This document shows, one piece after another, positions 44,095 through 56,341 of a DNA stretch of 64,000 bases. Origin of the DNA: Lactuca virosa. Taxonomy: Eukaryota; Streptophyta; Magnoliopsida; Asterales; Asteraceae. The DNA lies in NCBI GenBank assembly GCA_928212115.1, contig CAKMRJ010005523.1, positions 97,962,079 to 98,026,078 on the forward strand. Direction: 5' to 3'. The position numbers and the translations under genes were made by a program. Below the pieces are notes generated by a model. It saw nothing but the letters and a program-made list of their open reading frames with translations, made no database searches and had not been told where the DNA came from. The stretch's first letter is position 1, and each line of letters begins with the position of its first letter.

Positions 44095-45266
44095 TTGCTT
44101 GAGGATGACGGTGGTGGGGCGCAGGTTGAGGGTATGAAGGAGGAGTGTCGGAAGTGTGAGCAGATCATAGGCCAGGTGGCCTCGTTTGACTATGAAAGTT
44201 GTGGGTTGCTGACCTTGCATGGGAGGATATGGGTTCCGTACTGGGGCAGAGTACGACAGATTCTGATGGATGAGGCGCACAAGTCTAGATTTTCCATCCA
44301 TATAGGGGCGACAAAAATGTACAAAGATCTTCGCCCTGATTACTGGTGGCCCTGCATGAAGCGGGATGTAGCCTAGTATGTCGAGAGATGCCTGACCTGC
44401 AGGAAGGTCAAGGCAGAGCACTAGAGGCCTCACGGCAAGACGCAGTCGTTGGACATCCGTGTATGGAAGTGGGAGGATATTACTATGGATTTCATCACGA
44501 AGCTTCCCAGGACCTCACGGGGTGGATTCGATTAGGGTCATTGTGGATCGGTTGAACAAGAGTGCCCACTTCATACCGATCCAGGAGAGCATTTCGGCCA
44601 AGAAGCTGGCCGACATATACATCAGATAGGTAGTAGCTCGACACGGAGTACCGGTTTCCGTTACTTCTGACCGAGACGTGTGATTTACTTCCAGATTGTG
44701 GAAGAAATTTCATGACGAGTTGGGTACTTATCTGCACTTTAGCATGACTTTTCACCCACAGAGAGATGGTCAGAGCGATCGGACCATCCAGACGTTGGAG
44801 GATATGCTGCGGGCATGCGTCCTGGACTTTGGTGGTAGCCGGGATAGCTACCTTCCCTTGGCAGAGTTTTCCTACAATAATAGCTATCACGCGAGTATCG
44901 ACCGTCCTCCCTTCGATATGTTATATGGGAGGAAGTACAGAACCCCGATATGCTGGGGTGAGGTTGGACAAAGGGTCATGGGGAGTACCGAAGTGGTACT
45001 CAAGGCGAATGAGAGAATCCAGCAGGTCCAGAGCAGGCTTCAGACTGCTCAGAGTCGGCAGAAGAGCTACGCCGACAGAAGCCGATCGGACCTGGAGTTC
45101 CAGGTCGGGGATATGGTTCTCCTGAAGGTGTCACCTTGGAAAGGTGTCATCCGGTTCAGGAAGCGGGGCGAGTTGGGCCCCAGGTACATTGGTCCCTTCA
45201 GGGTTGCAGCCCGGGTGGGCAAGGTGGCGTATAGGCTGGATCTGCCAGCCGAGCTTAGTCAGATCC
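44095..45266 (+). pseudogene. Gypsy family B integrase, N-terminal and core
   Basis: The zinc-binding HHCC module is recognisable (HKSRFSIHIGATK ... CLTCRKVK, 44275-44410) with one in-frame TAG inside it. The core shows ITMDFITKLP and, after frameshifts, SDRD and the final Glu in TLEDMLRAC. The C-terminal binding region (FQVGDMVLLKVSPWKGVIRF, GPRYIGPFRV) is open at 44696-45266. It is cut there by the solo LTR and resumes at 46049. Confidence 0.85.
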
Positions 45267-46043
45267 TGATGGGTTTTAAGCACTATAACACTCCTATGGT
45301 GCACATGCAACCCTAGATTCTTTGGATCTAAGTTTTCTCTAATTATACATGGAATTTCATTTTTCCAAAGCATACATCCTAACTAGCATATGATAAAGGA
45401 TATACAACATAGAAAACAAGTTAGATTAATACCTATTGATGTAGTTAGTAGTTCTTGGCGTTCAAAAGCTTTAGCACCTCAAATGTGATGCCTCTAATGT
45501 GTCACAAACACCAAATGCAAAAGGAAGCTTATGAGAAGAGGCTAGATAGCTCAAAATCGGTTATGACTCTTCTTAGAATGCATGGGGGACGATTTAGGGG
45601 TTAAGGGGTTGCTTTTATAGTGTGGCAAAAACTAGGGTTTCATCCATGCAAACCCTAATGCACCATGACCCTTCATATTTCTTAGGCTCCATGGGTTAAA
45701 CCTTCATGGACTATCATGTAAGTTTAGCCCATCCTAATCAAACATGGATCATTATCCCAAACTATAAGTTTTACTGATTTACTTAATCAGTCCCCGTAAA
45801 TCTAATCAGTCTCTTTTAATCACTAAATTAATTCCAAATTAATTCTTGATCAATACTAATTAAATAATATAATTTCTCAATTAATATACTATACTTATAA
45901 TATATTAATAAATCACAAATTACCTCTTCCTCAAAAGTCCATCCTATCAATTTGCTCTGGTGAAGGCAACCCAAAAGGACCATGCTACTATCGGGTCAAG
46001 TACATACCAGTTATAGTTATGGGCTTAGACACCTTATCCAATA
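45267..46043 (-). repeat. Copia solo LTR with GATCC target duplication
   Basis: This 777-bp LTR of the gag-only copia family reads TGATGGGTTTTAAGC at its left and ends TTATCCAATA. It is flanked by GATCC (45262-45266 and 46044-46048) and splits the integrase reading frame. Both inner ends show C/T changes from the expected TGTTGG..CCAACA. Confidence 0.9.
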
Positions 46044-46048
46044 GATCC

Positions 46049-46332
46049 ATAATACCTTTCATACTTACCAGCTGCGGAAGTCCCTGGTAGATGACTCCGC
46101 GGTGGTACCTCTAGATGATATTCAGGTGGACAACAGCCTGAACTACATCGAGCGGCCGGTAGCCATCCTCGACAGGAAGACGAAGGATCTGAGGAACAAG
46201 AAGGTCGAGTTGGTGAAGGTGCAATGGCAGCACCACAAGGGTTCAGAATGGGCTTGGGAGTCGTAGGACGAGATGAGGGAGCACTACCCCGAGCTATTTC
46301 CAGATGCAGCAGACTTCAAGGACGAAGTCTAA
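46049..46332 (+). pseudogene. Integrase C-terminus with chromodomain-like tail
   Basis: After the solo LTR the frame resumes with a short linker, then ERPVAILDRKTKDLRNKK, then VELVKVQWQHHKGSEWAWES, a stop, and DEMREHYPELFP. The W..H..G....W pattern matches the chromodomain-like tail of Tekay/Del-type chromoviruses. Such tails direct insertion to heterochromatin in related elements. Confidence 0.8.
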
Positions 46333-46333
46333 A

Positions 46334-46348
46334 ATAAGTGGGGAAGAT
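46334..46348 (+). other. Polypurine tract of the family B element
   Basis: AAGTGGGGAAGAT precedes the 3' LTR. Confidence 0.65.
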
Positions 46349-48314
46349 TGGTAACGCCCAGTTCCTGGTATGTATTTTAACCAATAGTTATTCATTTTTG
46401 CAAAGGGACTCGACGAGTTGGAGGCCCCAAACGCGTCGAGCAGGAATGTGATTTTTGGACGCGGGACTTGAAGTCTACTCGATGAGTCAAGAAGCCTCGA
46501 CTCGACGAGTTGGGATGCCATACTGAAAACCTAATTTTCAGGATTTGAACCCTATTTAAAGACCTTAACACCCCCATTGTGGCCTCCCTCATCGCCTCCC
46601 TTAGTCCAGCAAACCCTAATTTGTGATCTTGAGCTTTGTGAGTGAAAAAGGAATGACGCTTTGGTATTTTCTTGAAGGAGTGGAAGCTAGAAGTGCTTGG
46701 TTGAAGGAAGGAGCTGTGGATCCAAAAGAAGAACTTCATTTCCAGTTTATTTGAGGTATAAAGTATATACCTTGTCTATTTGTTTACTATATCTCTTCAT
46801 GGGGTAGTTTAGGGCCATATAGAGCATATTATGGAACCATTCATGGATGAAGCATGTTTTGGGGTAATAACTTCAGATCCAGAGTCTTTGAGGGACTCCA
46901 TGGCATAAAAGTGACAACTTTATGGCCATGGGAGTCCCATGCATCATATGAACCAGTTTTTAGGGCTTTTTGAGTTTAATAACCCATGCATGCACTTAAA
47001 GTTAGAAACTTTACGTGATACATCGACCCTAGGGGACCAGATCTGTGTTTTGGATGCATTAAGCCCAACTAAAATCGACTATATGGATTTAGACTATGGG
47101 GGACTCGACGAGTTGTTCATACGACTCGGCGAGTTGGGTCATGGTCCCCCAACCTTTTCTGTTACTGAGTAAACTCGTTGATTCTAGGAGATGACTCAGT
47201 GAGTTGGACATGTTTTAGGCTTGAAGATTAAAGAACCCGACGAGTCCAAGGAGGAACTCGATGAGTTATGAACATAATGTCCCGACTCTGTATGAAGGAG
47301 AACTCGATGAGTTCAAGGAGGAACTCGGCGAGTTATTAGTAAAAAGGTCCCGCCTACGTTATAAGGAGGAACTCAACGAGTTCATGAAAGAACTCGAGGA
47401 GTAGGGTCGGGGGTTTCAGAGTTTTACGAAGCATGGAACTCGATGAGTTCATGAAAGAACTCAACGAGTAAGATCGAGATTTCAAGGTTTATGGATTATG
47501 GAACTCGACGAGTTGATGGACCAACTCGGCGAGTTGAGTCAACCAGGATGTTGTCTTTGACCAAGATGTTGACTTTGACTTTGACCATTAACCAGAGTTG
47601 ACCCTTAAAGGGGTTATGAGTATGAAAGAGTAATTAAAAGAGATTGTTATGTGTAGGAGTTTGAGAGGAGTTGATCCCAACACCGAGGACAGTTCAACTA
47701 CTTCATGACATTGAGGTGAGTTACCTTCCAGTAGAAGTGGGTCGAAGGCACCAATGCCGACCCACTAGTAAGAGCTATAGTAGAGATGATTGTCATTGTG
47801 ATAGTTATCTGCTATGTCACTATCGGTTATGCTTATATGATAGTATGTTATGATGTTATGTGATACTGATAGGAGGGGTAGGTTAGAACCCAGTACCGGT
47901 CGATAGGGCCGAAGGGGTATGCCAGTACCCGGATAAGCTAGGCAGTATATGACTTATATGTTTATGCACTAGGATGCTTTTTGGTAGAAGTAGGGGGTGA
48001 TATAGTCCCCGGTATCGGTCGAAAGGACCTAAGGGGTAGGCCAGCACCCTGATATGATAGGCGAGGTACCGGTCGACAGGACCGATGGGGTAGGCCAGCA
48101 CCCTGATATGCTAGGCAAGTTACCTGTCGACAGGGCCGAAGGGGTAGGCCAGCACCCTGAAATGCTAGGCAAGTTACCGGTTGAAAGAGACCGAAGGGGT
48201 AGCTAGTACCTGGATATGTTAGAAAGTATGTGTCATGTATGGTATGTGGTATGATGGTAGAACTCACTAAGCTTTGTGCTTACGGTTTTCAGTTTTCAGT
48301 TTTGGGATGTTACA
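46349..48314 (+). repeat. 3' LTR of the family B gypsy element
   Basis: It starts TGGTAACGCCCAG and ends GGGATGTTACA. It has the same ACTCGACGAGT array (47090-47540) and 54-bp repeats (47890-48210) as the 5' LTR, but lacks about 225 bp near its end that are present at 40075-40300. Confidence 0.85.
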
Positions 48315-49356
48315 ACTCTACTTGTCTATCAGGGGGCAATCCAGGAAGATCTTTGCGAAAAACTTCCGGATAGTCACACACCACTGGTATACTTTACATC
48401 TGCTTCTTAGCATCTATCACAAATGCCAAGTATGATGTGCATCCTTTAGACAAACATTTTCTGGCCTTTATCAGGGAAATGATTCTAGAATTTACTTTGC
48501 ATTTGTCCCCGTACACCATAAATGACTCTTTTTCAGGCGGGTTTACCCTCACTATCTTCTTCTTGCATAGTATCTCGGCATCATTGGCGCTAAGCCAATC
48601 CATTCCTAGCACGATGTCGAAACCATTCAAGTCAGTGGGTAACAGCTCCTCGTGGAATCCGTTTCCATTCAAGTCGATGACGACGTTTTTAATGCAATCG
48701 CTAACATGTATGAATTTGCCACTGGCAACTTCCACAACTAGAGCATTATCATGTTTTTCTATAGGAAATGCTAGTCTTCCACCAAATTTATGTGATATAA
48801 AGGAGTAATTTTCTCCGCAATCAAACAATATATTGGCAGGTAATCCATTTACAAGAATGGTACCTGAAGCGACATCCGCTACATCCTTTGCGGCTTCCAG
48901 TGTCATCTGGAAAGCTTTGGCTTTTGGCTTCGGTGGGACATTCTGCCTCCTTCTTCTTCGTGCAGTCTCTCGAAATGTGCCCTTCTTCATTGCACCCATA
49001 TCAGACTTTCGTGTTGAAGGTACACTCATTGGCATAGTGCCCAGGCTTTCCACACTTAAAACAAGTGACCTCTCCGTCACATTTCCCATGGTGCTTCTTT
49101 TTCGACTTTTCACACCATTTCACTTCGCTTCCTCCCCCTCTCGAGCCAAATTTTGAGAATTTACTTTTCTTGTTGGACTTCGAAGATCCATCGAACTTCC
49201 TTTTCTCACCAACCTTAGTTCTCTCCAGACCCCTCTCTGTTAACTGGGTCTCAACATTCTTGGCTGCTCTAACGACTACCTTCAACGTGCTTTCCATTTT
49301 GACTGTTGGGCCAAAGTCTGATGGCAATCTGTTAGCAAATTTCTCTATCTTGGCGA
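48315..49356 (-). pseudogene. Gypsy gag-protease fragment (different family)
   Basis: On the - strand it reads Gag C-terminus with a perfect knuckle CFKCGKPGHYANEC (49001-49327), then the protease (48394-49113). There the active-site region reads LFDCGENYSFIS, so the usual DSGA has become DCGE. GMDWLS and the following linker are present, then the start of pol (VCDYPEVF) up to the neighbouring LTR. No LTR is attached. The left edge abuts the family B LTR and the right edge joins an incomplete family A LTR. Confidence 0.8.
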
Positions 49357-51514
49357 CTCAACGCTCTCCACTTAAGGAGATTCTGGATACAAAACGAGCC
49401 ATGACAGGTGATGCCATGCCCCGTTACGTGGCTCACATAACTGTAGTAGTGTTCTTGTATATGTATTGTGTGTACTAGCTGTATTGTGTGTTCTCTCTCT
49501 GTCTAGTATGTATGTATGTTCTCTCTGTTTTTCATAATAGTATGTTCCCTGTGTAATGTGTAGTATGTACTAGCTGTAATGTATATTATGTACTAGCTGT
49601 ATTGTAATGTATAGTATGTAGTAGCTGTATTGTAATGTATAGTATGTACTAGCTGTATTGTATGTTCTCTCTCTGTCTAGTATGTATGTATGAACTGACT
49701 CCTTGTATGTTTCATTGTTCTAGTAATAGTATTAGTAACTTCCTAAACTATGCCTATTATAGTTTACTAGTAATGTTGTTTGTATGGATGAACATGTTTG
49801 TATACCTTTGCTACCCAAAGGTATTGAATAGAAAGAAAGAGCTTTTATATCTATATACATATACATAATATATAACTAGGATTCAAACGACCTTCGGACA
49901 AACGACCGATACCCTAAGCCCACAACCAAACAAGGAACAGGAGGTAAGGTGAGCTATCAGTCCTAAGTCCTTTCAATCCTACTTATATAACTATATCCAT
50001 ATAGATACACATTTAACAAAATATAAGTTTAAAAGAGTTTAATAAAAGTATTTGATATGTAAAACAGTTTGAAGTAGAACAGTTTGAAGTAAAACAGTTT
50101 GAAGTAGAACAGTTTGAAGTAAAACAGTTTAAAGTAGTTTGTTTGATAACACAGTTTGAAAAGTAAGAAATCCACTTGTTTGGTAGTTATTAATCACATG
50201 TGATTGATATAATAACTATAATAGTTCAACTTGTATCCCCCCATAAAAGCATTTAAAATCATTTAAAAGGTTGATTAAGGGGTATGAAGTCACCTGTAGT
50301 GAGTGGTTTGGATGAACGGATGATATAGGATGCTAAGTGTCAAGTGAAGACTTGAGCACACACAAGGATCCTAGTTAACATATAACAACACATATATGTA
50401 TGCAATTAGTCTTTAAACAACTAATTAACCAAGTTAAGACACCCTAGAACATGGAAAACACTTTGATTCAAGTGCTATAAGTACCAAGGATTGCATCTAA
50501 GGGTTGTAGGGCTTTGCTTATGAGTTTATGGTCCAAGGGTAAACTCTTCATGAGTTTACGGTTTTGGGTTTACGGTCCCAATGGGTTTATGGCCGTAAAC
50601 CCATGGTAACTTCTACCATTTGGTGTTTTGTGGTCTTATAAGTCATAGAGAAGTATCCTAACTTCAAGTCTAAGCCTTAGGAAGTGATTGTGGCACTATA
50701 GCACTAACTTATAGAGTTTACGGCCCATGGACCATTTCTCATGATTTTACGGCCGTAAACTCTATGGGTTCTTGGTCTTTTTGATGATTAAGGTCCTAAA
50801 CACTTCAAGGAAGTGATCTACACTAGTATCCAAGGCTTGGTAAGGGACTAGGGCTCACAATGGCCCTTTCATTAGGGTTTACGGTTCAAGAACATGTCTT
50901 GACCGTAAACACCTTTGATCTTGTGTTTCCTTGTGTTTTCTGGTTGATTAAGATGTGAAACAAGCCTTATAACACATTAGGGTAAGAGTACTTACAATAT
51001 AGAAGCTTGTAAGGGTGTTTAAAGTCCAAGAACACTAGTGTGTGTTCTTGGTGTTCCTGGTGAAATGAAGAACACTTGAAGATCTACACAAATGGAATGA
51101 TTTCATGGATGAAATCATGTAAGATCACTAGATGATGAAGGATATCAACTAATTAAGGCAAGAAACACTTACAAAGTTGAAGATCAAGAAGGAAAATCGG
51201 ATGATACTTGAGAGGATTTCGAGTTCTAGTCTTGAAAATGTGAAAAGTGATAAAAATGACTAAGTGTCATATTTATACTCCTTAGAGTTTACGGCCGTAA
51301 TCACCATGTTTGGGCCGTAAACTCCAAACTCTTGGAGTTTTGAGACTTTATTGATACACAGTAAACCCTAGGGTATCCTCTCTCCAGTTATCCCTTGAAG
51401 TACTAAGCTTTATAACACTCAAACTGACTCCAAAAAGCTTAAAAGTTAGCAGAAACAGTTCTGACTTCTGTTGAAGTGAGTGGTTGTAGAAGATTGAAAT
51501 TTCGGGTTGTCACA
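49357..51514 (-). repeat. 3' LTR of the family A element (truncated)
   Basis: It aligns with 57139-59291 by eye with only scattered single-base changes, and lacks the last roughly 797 bp (matching 56342-57138). It carries a 28-bp repeat of TAGTATGTACTAGCTGTATT (about 49555-49665) and a 16-bp AGTTTGAAGTA(A/G)AACA repeat (50063-50130). Confidence 0.85.
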
Positions 51515-51530
51515 TCATCCCCCCGTTAGA
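51515..51530 (-). other. Polypurine tract of the family A element
   Basis: On the - strand CTAACGGGGGGATGA stands just before the LTR start TGTGACAACCCG. Confidence 0.75.
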
Positions 51531-51555
51531 AGGAATTTCGTCCCGAAATTAGAGT

Positions 51556-52067
51556 TTAAGCAAATAAGTAGTTACAAATAACTAAGTAAAAAGACGAGGA
51601 TATTTCAGTTTCATCTGATCCTCTCGCTCCCAAGTGAAATCCGGTCCCCGCTTGGCGTTCCAGCGAACCTTCACTATCGGGATTCGGCTTTGCTTTGTTT
51701 GCTTGACCTCTCAGTCCATGATCTCTACAGGTTCTTCCACGAAGTTGACGCTCTCGTTGATCTCGATCTCGTCGAGTGGGATTACAAGAGTCTCGTCGGA
51801 CAGACACTTTTTCAAGTTCGAGACGTGGAAAGTAGAATGTACGTTACTGAGTTCGCGTGGTAAGTTAAGTTTGTAAGCTGCAGGGCCGATTCTAGCGAGA
51901 ATCTTGAAAGGCCCTATGTATCTTGGATTTAGCTTTCCACGCTTTCCAAAGCGTATCAAGCCCTTACAGGGTGAGACCTTGAATAGAACACGGTCGCCCA
52001 CCTGGAATTTCAACGGTTTCCTTCGTTTATCTGCGTAGCTTTTCTGTCGGTCTCGAGAGGCTTTCAT
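51556..52067 (-). pseudogene. Integrase C-terminal region with chromodomain-like tail, family A
   Basis: The frame 51711-52067 shows SYADKRRKPLKFQVGDRVLF, GLIRFGKRGKLNPRYIGPFK and STFHVSNLKKCL. A TGA then interrupts; the tail continues in a nearby frame with VRWNAKRGPDFTWE. The catalytic core and the zinc-binding domain are absent. Confidence 0.8.
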
Positions 52068-53230
52068 CGTCCATTAATTTGGACGATCCTCTCTATCGAT
52101 TCCTCCCAACTCTAGATCATGTATTTCATAACTAGCTTTGAGGGTTTCCAACTGATGGGAGGCTTAGGTAACGACCTTACCTCGTTGTATCAAAATGCAA
52201 CTGAGCCCTGGATTTGGACGCATCGCCATAGACTACAAAGTCTTCTATTCCATTTGGATGGGATAGTATCGGTGCGGTGTACAAGGCTCGTTTTAGCGTT
52301 CAGAACGCTCTCTCCTGCTTCTCTTCCCAGTCAAAGGCCACGCCCTTCTGGGTCAAAGTTGTATGGGGCTTCGCGAATCGTGAGAAGTTCTGGAGGAACC
52401 TACTATAGTAGTCTGCGAGACCTAGAAATTTACGAATTTCAGTAGGTGTCTTCGGATCTGAACATTCTCAACGGCCTGGATTTTGGAAGTGTCTACTTGA
52501 ATTCCCTCTTCACTAACAATGTGACACATGAATTTGACCCTTCGAATCCAAACTCGCATTTAAGAGAATTTCGCGTAGAGCTTCTCTGATCGAAATGTTT
52601 CCAAGACCTGCTGAAGATGTTGACTATGCTCCTCCTTACTACGAGAGTAGATAAGTATGTCATTAATGAAGACGATGACGAACTGATCCAAGTAAGGACG
52701 ACATACCCTATTCATTAAGTCCATGAATACTGCGGGCGCATTAGTCAATCTGAATGGTACCACTACAAACTCGTAGTGTCCGTAACGAGTTCGGAAGGCT
52801 GTCTTCGGAACATCCTCCACTTAGATTCGCAACTGGCGATACCCGGATCTCATATCTATCTTCGAAAAGTAATTCGCCCCTAGCAGTTGGTCGAACAAAT
52901 CGTCTATACGAGGCCGAGGATAACGATTTTTGACGATCAGTTTGTTGAGCTCCCTGTAGTCGATGTACCTACGAAACTATCCGTCTTTCTTCTTGACGAA
53001 CAAGACTGGAGCTCCCCAGGGTGAGAAGCTTGGTCTTATAAAGCCCTTGCTGAGCAGTTCGTCAAGTTTGACAGGACAGTTCTTGCATCTTTGCAGGTGC
53101 TAGACGATAGGGCGATTTGGCTACTGGGGTAGCCCCTGGAACTAAGTCGATTCTGAACTCGACTTGATGTTGCGGAGGAAATCCTGGGAGTTTTCTGCTC
53201 TAACAGAATCTATTTTCTCGATCGGCGAGA
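52068..53230 (-). pseudogene. Reverse transcriptase relic, family A
   Basis: An RT domain is broken by stops. The clearest frame (52560-52820) has EDVPKTAFRTRYGHYEF, then FRLTNAPAVF and VFINDILIYS. The catalytic pair Asp-Asp has become Asn-Asp, which should abolish polymerase activity. Traces of the connection and RNase H follow to about 52140, then the sequence jumps to the integrase C-terminus. Confidence 0.8.
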
Positions 53231-53972
53231 AGGCATTTGATTGGGTTCTAAGTTTATCCGCATGGCAGTACGATCACTTGTAGTCTTGGGCAGTCTCCGT
53301 CCTAAAGTTCATATCAGAAGTCGTATTTGGTTCATCGATCACAGCTTCGTGTATACGAGTCGTATATAATTAAGACTGAAAGGCAGTCGAATAAATGATT
53401 CTTCTTTAAGCTCACATTCAAACAAGGAAAAGAAGTTAAAGCGGAATCATCAATTTTGAGCCTGTTGAACCTTGATTATATACCACCCTTGCGTATACCT
53501 TCTCCAGCGATAGATCAACCGTATGGGTCTTCAGGTTGAACTTGACGTACTGTACGAGTGGTAATCATGGCAGCTTTGCTGAGGTGTCTTCAGGAAGGAT
53601 ACGAAACATAAAGTACTCTCTGCATGAGTACCTCGGAGTTCTGGAATGACGGCTTCGCTAGAAAGGCGATTTCGGAGAAAAGAATCTACGCCTGAAACTG
53701 GTATTATGAGGCTCGAATTGACTCATGTTACATGACAATGTCGGACTACTCGAAATAAAAGGCGTTAGATTAGATTATAAAGGGGTTACCAAAAACATAA
53801 TGGTGCAACTGGACAGAGTTTCAGCACTTTAGCTTATCTTATAAGAGTGCTGCTGTGAACAAGGTATACTTCAAAAGCAAGTGCACGCAGCACGAGAGTC
53901 CCTTAACTGACGGGATCTCGCAAAAGGTACAACTCAGGTTGCACTAGTTTTTAACAGCTTATAAGTCTAATA
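53231..53972 (-). other. Degraded gag-pol junction, family A
   Basis: About 740 bp where the protease should lie holds no recognisable DSGA site or open frame. Confidence 0.5.
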
Positions 53973-54443
53973 TTACGAAAACGCCCTAGAATTTTCACGT
54001 GGGTCCGGAGTAGCCTCTCCTGCGGCAGTGATCCTTAGAATCTTCCCGTCTGCGCCAGAGTTCTTTGTTATTGGACAATTCTTCTTGAGATGTCCCATCT
54101 CACCGCATAAATGACAAATCGGGCTTGCCCCAGCATTGGTGGTGGAAGTGAAGTGTCGAGTCGGAGTTATGTGGACACGATTGCTTTCGTTGATCTTCCC
54201 TTTTGGACAATTCCTAAAATAGTGTCCTGCCTCACCACAACTATAGCAAACTTGGCTGGCTCCGGTGGTGGCAGTGGCTCTACAGAAATGAGCAATCTGC
54301 CCCATTTTGTTGCAATTGATGCATTGCAATACCCGGCAAGCTCCATTATGATGATAGTTACACTTGTTACACTTCGGGAGTGTTCCTTCATATCGCTTTA
54401 CCGGTGCTGCGGGGGCAGGGGTCGCCACTGGTTGTTGTTGCAT
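53973..54443 (-). pseudogene. Gag zinc-knuckle region, family A
   Basis: Two intact knuckles, CYSCGEAGHYFRNC and CHLCGEMGHLKKNC, follow a degenerate one (CINCNKMGQIAHFC, with Gln at the His position) and a CNKCNYHHNGAC segment. The C-terminus reaches NSRAF and stops. The 156-codon frame is open, unlike the rest of gag. Confidence 0.85.
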
Positions 54444-54488
54444 GGCAAGCCTTTGAAATCGATTGCGTTCCTTTTGGGCTTGACACTT

Positions 54489-55886
54489 TCATTTCTTAAA
54501 CTCTGAGTTGTGGCTTTGGGTGTTTGTGAACGTTACCATTTGTTGAATTCCCGGGTGGTTACAACAATTTGAACTGTCCACACCTTTTACAGCCTTGTTT
54601 TTGTTACTAGCGTTGAGGTGTGCAAGGACAGTTGTCACGGCAGCTGATACCGCTGCTTGGAAGGTGGCAGCGTCTATATGAAGGATCGGGGTTGTGTCGT
54701 TCGGCGGATTACCTCTAGATGAAGACATGATTCTGCTATTTGACAAGAAAAGGAGTTTGTGAGTGATTATGGTTGGTCCTAGATGTATTCTACTCAATCA
54801 TGTAAAGATAAAGTTTTGTTTTTTTTTTTGTTTTGAATAAACCGCTCTCGATGGTTTGACCTACATCCCTATGATGCAGTACTAGTAAAGAGTTCATGTA
54901 AGTTCGTAGAATGGTCACTAGACGATTGCTATTTTGAACTAGACATTCATTGGTTGGTGGATAACCGGATCCAACCTTTGACAAGAGTTGGAAGAAATCC
55001 TTGAGCTAATTCACCATAGCTCAATAATTTGACGAAGTGGGTGTTCAGATAGGATTCTAACGATAGAGAAACGAAAATATTTGGACAAGGATTGGCACAG
55101 AAATTTGCCGACTGTCAATAACATTGATATTCGAGATGTAATATGTTTGGGAAAAATGACCTTGGAGTAGGTCTTACATCATATCCGTAGTAGCAAGAGT
55201 TTTGACGGCATACTGGCCTAACTAGAAAGTACTTACAGTACAAAGTTAGTTACATAGAAAAGTGCTACTTGGAGCATAGATAGGAAGACTATTCTTTCAA
55301 CCCATGAAAGAAAGGTAGCATATTTCCTACTGGTGACGGTCATCCCTTGGGTGAACCCTTAGTTCAGCCAACTGACGTTCCATATCCAGTAGGTACCTTT
55401 CGTACACCCTTTGGCGTACTCAGAGCTCTATGACTTCAGCTCGAGTTTCAGCTAGCTCTTGCAGTAGGGCCTCATGGTCTACTCTATATCTCTCACGAGC
55501 ATCTTCCAGACGAATGGTGCGGATGGTAAGCATTCTCGCATTGGCGTCAACTTCCGTGATTCGATGGAGTGCGGTCCTGCCCTGAATGTTGTTTTGGGCA
55601 ACTCTGCGGACCAGTATTGGTAAGACTCTGTCTGCTGAGCCTCCTTCGCCCAGGTCATAAAAGCTTCGGTCTCCATTGAATGGCATGGGCTGGTCCTGCT
55701 CTTGGCTCCATGTTTCCAAGCTTTCTACCCACGGAGGCGTCGGGCCTTGAAAAGCCGGATGAGGGTTAGGATTTGGAACAGGAGCCACCGGGGGTAGGTT
55801 CTCAACTTCAGGATCGGAGTCAGAACCATTTGCAAAGCCTTCAGCCTGTTGATCATCCACAGGGATTGGGGATGGAATCGAGCCAT
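54489..55886 (-). pseudogene. Gag N-terminal parts, family A
   Basis: A 146-codon frame (55420-55860) with an acidic, proline-rich start and the helix RLEDARERYRVDHEALLQEL is followed by an altered stretch, then a second frame (54489-54797) with ILHIDAATFQAAVSAAVTTV. The middle capsid part is not readable. Together these resemble the N-terminal half of a plant gypsy Gag. Confidence 0.65.
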
Positions 55887-56325
55887 GTTATCTACGCGAA
55901 AAAAGGGATATAAGAAATAAGCACATAAGTAATTTATAGTAACACAAAATACCCCTATAGTATTTTAGCTTTATGTTATGTTCTAAGGTTTTCGTTGTGG
56001 TATTGTTGGTAAGTTTTTAGACTTGTTGCAACCTCACAACCACACTTAGGCACATGCTAGTCACTCCTCGGATAATATAGTTGATCAGGCTATATCTTCC
56101 CAGGGTTGACTATATGTCTCTAAGTCTGATTGTGTTGTCCAACAATCGTAATACTTTTGTTCTGTCCTAGTGACACTGATTTTAGTATGAATGTAGGTAT
56201 GTATACTTGGTTAAATATTTTATTATTTAAAAGTATAAACTCTTTATCAGAGTATTTTTAAATCCCGCTGTGTTTATAGTTCGTATATCTTTTATGGGTT
56301 GATATACTCGATTCACTATAAACAA
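55887..56325 (-). other. Leader of the family A element
   Basis: This is about 440 bp between primer site and gag, A/T-rich, with no coding sequence. Confidence 0.5.
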
Positions 56326-56338
56326 TGCTCTGATACCA
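56326..56338 (-). other. Primer binding site of the family A element
   Basis: On the - strand TGGTATCAGAGCA lies three bases after the 5' LTR, matching the initiator methionine tRNA 3' end. Confidence 0.85.
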
Positions 56339-56341
56339 ATC

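Larger units (their letters stand above)
38276..48314 (+). mobile_element. Ty3/gypsy chromovirus-like element, family B
   Basis: The element has both LTRs, a decayed primer site, gag, protease, reverse transcriptase, RNase H, integrase and a chromodomain-like tail, in gypsy order. It is interrupted at 45267-46043 by a copia solo LTR. Many stops and frameshifts, an A-rich primer site and a 5' LTR cut at its left end show an old, inactive copy. It is the same family as 6622-9450. Confidence 0.9.

Noticed and set aside
49500..49670. CRISPR-like array of short repeats
   Set aside because: The repeats are plain tandem units without unique spacers, in a plant LTR.
51634..51876. 80-codon frame on the + strand
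   Set aside because: It is the antisense shadow of the integrase C-terminus on the - strand.
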